A stretch of 64,000 bases of DNA, from positions 310,001 through 374,000 of the forward strand of contig NZ_JAERJD010000001.1 of NCBI RefSeq assembly GCF_018257795.1, in the 5' to 3' direction. Of the stretch, positions 62,135 through 64,000 are shown one piece after another (within the stretch, counting starts at the first letter, position 1; every line of letters begins with the position of its first letter). The notes under the pieces were generated by a model, which saw nothing but the letters and a program-made list of their open reading frames with translations, ran no database searches and was not told the DNA's origin. Source of the DNA: Citrobacter sp. JGM124. GTDB taxonomy: Bacteria; Pseudomonadota; Gammaproteobacteria; Enterobacterales; Enterobacteriaceae. The position numbers and the translations under genes were made by a program.

Positions 62135-64000
62135 TTAACGGGGCAGGGCGGCGCCCCACTCACGCCAGTCTTTGGGTTCATTTTGCTCCAGCAGGAAGTG
62201 TTTTCCTGCTCTGGCTTTAGGGGCGAGCGGGGTACCTGGTGGTGTGGCAAAGGCTATCCCGCCACGAATAAACTGATTAAAGGTGCCAGTTTTCACCACG
62301 CCGCCAATCAGGCCGAAATCAAGAGTGTAACCCGATGCCATCCAGAAGACAGAGCTGTCACGCACCAGATGCTGATAACGGGTACTGATTCGCAGGTTTA
62401 CCAATACCCGGTCAGAGAGGTCACCCAGTTTCATACCCGTGACAATGCCCACCTCAATACCCCGGAACAGTACCGGTGTACCAATATTCAAGGAACCCGC
62501 CTCAGGAACTTCCAGCACCACACTCAGGCCATCCGCATAGCGAGAGTCACTGATGGTGGCAGCCTGCAGTTCAAAATCACGCTGTGCACTGCCCTGGCCG
62601 GGTTCAACATTGATATAAGGCTGAATAATGGTATCGAGATTCTCGACACCAGCGGCAGAAATCTGCGGCGTCACCACGGAAAAACGGGTACCTGCTTTTG
62701 CAAAGGTGGTCACATATTCCGGGTACAGCACCCCTTTGGCGACCACTTCTTTACGGGTGGCGGACAGATCCATTGATTCCAGTTGGCCGATATTAATACC
62801 CAGATAACGAATAGGCATCCCCACGGAAAGCTTACCTGCGTCAAACGTCCGCAACAGGATTTGACTCCCTACTGCTCGGGCGGCTGTTTCAGACGCGAAC
62901 AGGATGCGTTTTCCCCCTTTAACAGCGCCTTCACCCACCCCTTTGATATTGTCAAAGCTAATGGCACCTTTTAAGGCTCGGGATAAGGGAACTGCCTGAA
63001 CACTCAGGCCACTGCCATTGATTTGTACCTTCGCGCCGCCCTCGGCCCAAAAGACACTCCCGGGGGTCAATAAATGGCGATATTCAGGTTTTATATGAAC
63101 ATTTATCTCGAAATTGTCAGCCAGTGGGCGGACGTTGGTAATCTTGCCCACCTCAAACTTGCGGTACAGAACGACCGAACCGTTCTGAATATCCGGCAGG
63201 CTAGTGGCGATAAGCGTCAGTGTGGTTGTGGGCTGTGGTGTGAGGCTATTTTCACGTGCTTTGTCCAGATTAGCGAACAGAGGATAGTTTGACTTGACCA
63301 CTCCCTTGTCACCGGGAAGAACACGAATGCCTCCCGATAACCATTCACTGGCGCTGGCCCCCAGCATTTCAACACCGTCGACCCCCACTTTTAAATCAAA
63401 CCGGCTATTCACCACGAACTTGCTGTCCCCCTGAATCAGGGATCGATACTCAGGCGCGATAGCGATAGCAAAACTTACCCCTTGTCCTGACAGGGTGCGC
63501 TCAGTCACTTGCCCCACTTGTACGCCATGCAAAATAACTGGCTGACCGACATCAATACCGTAGCTTTCAGGGGCATTAAGTGTCAGTGTCAGTACGTCCG
63601 GTTGTTGTAATGGACTCTGGGCGCTGGGTAACACGGTAAAATGCTGCTGTGGCTCACCCTCACCGGGTATTAACTCCAGGGTATTACCGGTAAGCAGGCG
63701 GCTGATACTCGGATTATTTAATGAAATTTTGGGCTGTTGTAAAATTATCTTAGTCCCGCTGCGCATTAAATCCACCACGCCCGGGTCGACGACCACATCC
63801 CCGGTAACGGAACTGTCAGGATTCAGCGTCATTCGTGTCAGGGAGCCCACCTCCAGTCCCTGGTACATCAGTTTAGTTGACCCGGCACGAAGGCCATTTC
63901 CCCCGGGCAGGGTCAGGGTAATATTGACACCGCGCTGGCTATGAGCAAGGTCTTCAAATAGGGTAAAATTCGCATTACTGCTGGCTTGCTGGCCATTATC
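62135..64000 (-). CDS. letB: MCE-domain lipid transport protein LetB, N-terminus beyond window
   Basis: The frame stays open to the window edge, so 621 C-terminal residues are visible of a protein of about 877 in E. coli. At least five MCE repeats appear, with landmarks 'YQGLEVGSLTRMTL', 'LHGVQVGQVTERTL', 'YRKFEVGKITNVRP', 'YLGINIGQLESMDL' and 'FRGIEVGIVTGMKL'. LetB stacks MCE rings to bridge inner and outer membranes for lipid traffic. Its partner letA would lie to the right. Confidence 0.95.
   Translation of the reverse strand, partial: DNGQQASSNANFTLFEDLAHSQRGVNITLTLPGGNGLRAGSTKLMYQGLEVGSLTRMTLNPDSSVTGDVVVDPGVVDLMRSGTKIILQQPKISLNNPSISRLLTGNTLELIPGEGEPQQHFTVLPSAQSPLQQPDVLTLTLNAPESYGIDVGQPVILHGVQVGQVTERTLSGQGVSFAIAIAPEYRSLIQGDSKFVVNSRFDLKVGVDGVEMLGASASEWLSGGIRVLPGDKGVVKSNYPLFANLDKARENSLTPQPTTTLTLIATSLPDIQNGSVVLYRKFEVGKITNVRPLADNFEINVHIKPEYRHLLTPGSVFWAEGGAKVQINGSGLSVQAVPLSRALKGAISFDNIKGVGEGAVKGGKRILFASETAARAVGSQILLRTFDAGKLSVGMPIRYLGINIGQLESMDLSATRKEVVAKGVLYPEYVTTFAKAGTRFSVVTPQISAAGVENLDTIIQPYINVEPGQGSAQRDFELQAATISDSRYADGLSVVLEVPEAGSLNIGTPVLFRGIEVGIVTGMKLGDLSDRVLVNLRISTRYQHLVRDSSVFWMASGYTLDFGLIGGVVKTGTFNQFIRGGIAFATPPGTPLAPKARAGKHFLLEQNEPKDWREWGAALPR

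Overview
The window comes from a member of the Enterobacterales. From about 26.5 kb rightwards the gene content and order match the Escherichia coli amn-cmoBA-aspS-ruv-znu-zwf-yebT neighbourhood (amn, nfsB, cmoA/B, yecN/E/D, aspS, nudB, yebC, ruvC/A/B, znuBCA, mepM, lpxM, pykA, zwf, purT, yebG, exoX, holE, yobA-yebZ-yebY, the small RNA SdsR, yebW, rsmF, letB). I cannot name the genus. Several genes expected at this locus are missing or decayed (hexR is an apparent pseudogene, edd-eda and yebB are absent), which suggests some genome erosion.

Region 1 (1 to about 26.5 kb) is an integrative and conjugative element. Its right end is marked by a tRNA-Asn gene (26519-26594) and an adjacent P4-type tyrosine integrase. 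Its transfer genes, all on the minus strand, are: an AlpA-type regulator, a DUF2857 protein, a DksA/TraR-like zinc finger, a complete VirB1-VirB11 type IV secretion set (with a VirB3-VirB4 fusion, a very short VirB7 lipoprotein and an EexN-like entry-exclusion lipoprotein), a Cag12-like lipoprotein, a TrbM-like protein, a palindrome-rich candidate oriT, and a CloDF13-type MobB coupling protein with a MobC relaxase. The layout resembles the ICEEc1/ICEKp1 family that carries the high-pathogenicity island at tRNA-Asn, but no siderophore genes are seen. The far left (1-1147) holds only debris: an IS3-family transposase fragment and the end of an ArdC-like antirestriction gene. The left boundary of the element was not found.

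The cargo next to the integrase is the most interesting part: a tightly coupled, AT-rich three-gene operon (22374-24699) encoding an adenosine-deaminase-like protein, a HAM1/ITPase-like protein and a SIR2 NADase-like protein. This matches the KomA-KomB-KomC architecture of the recently reported Kongming anti-phage system. It sits beside two tandem paralogous Xre-type regulators and a divergent Ner/Nlp-like regulator. A DUF2971 protein gene of foreign base composition lies between the transfer genes and the candidate oriT.

Region 2 (26.5 to 36 kb) holds amn, a LysR regulator divergent from nfsB, a probable amino-acid catabolic operon (PAS/HTH regulator, RidA-family deaminase, PLP ammonia-lyase), the tRNA wobble-modification pair cmoA-cmoB, yecN, yecE and yecD.

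Region 3 (36 to 64 kb) is core chromosome: translation (aspS), Holliday-junction processing (ruvC, then ruvAB behind a LexA box that overlaps the ruvC terminator hairpin), zinc uptake (znuCB and znuA divergent across a Zur box), envelope genes (mepM, lpxM, letB), central carbon metabolism (pykA, zwf), purine synthesis (purT), SOS and replication genes (yebG, exoX, holE), the copper-related yobA-yebZ-yebY set, the sigma-S-type small RNA SdsR, and three genes inserted relative to E. coli (a SulP transporter, an MFS transporter and a GNAT acetyltransferase) before yebW and rsmF. The window ends inside letB.
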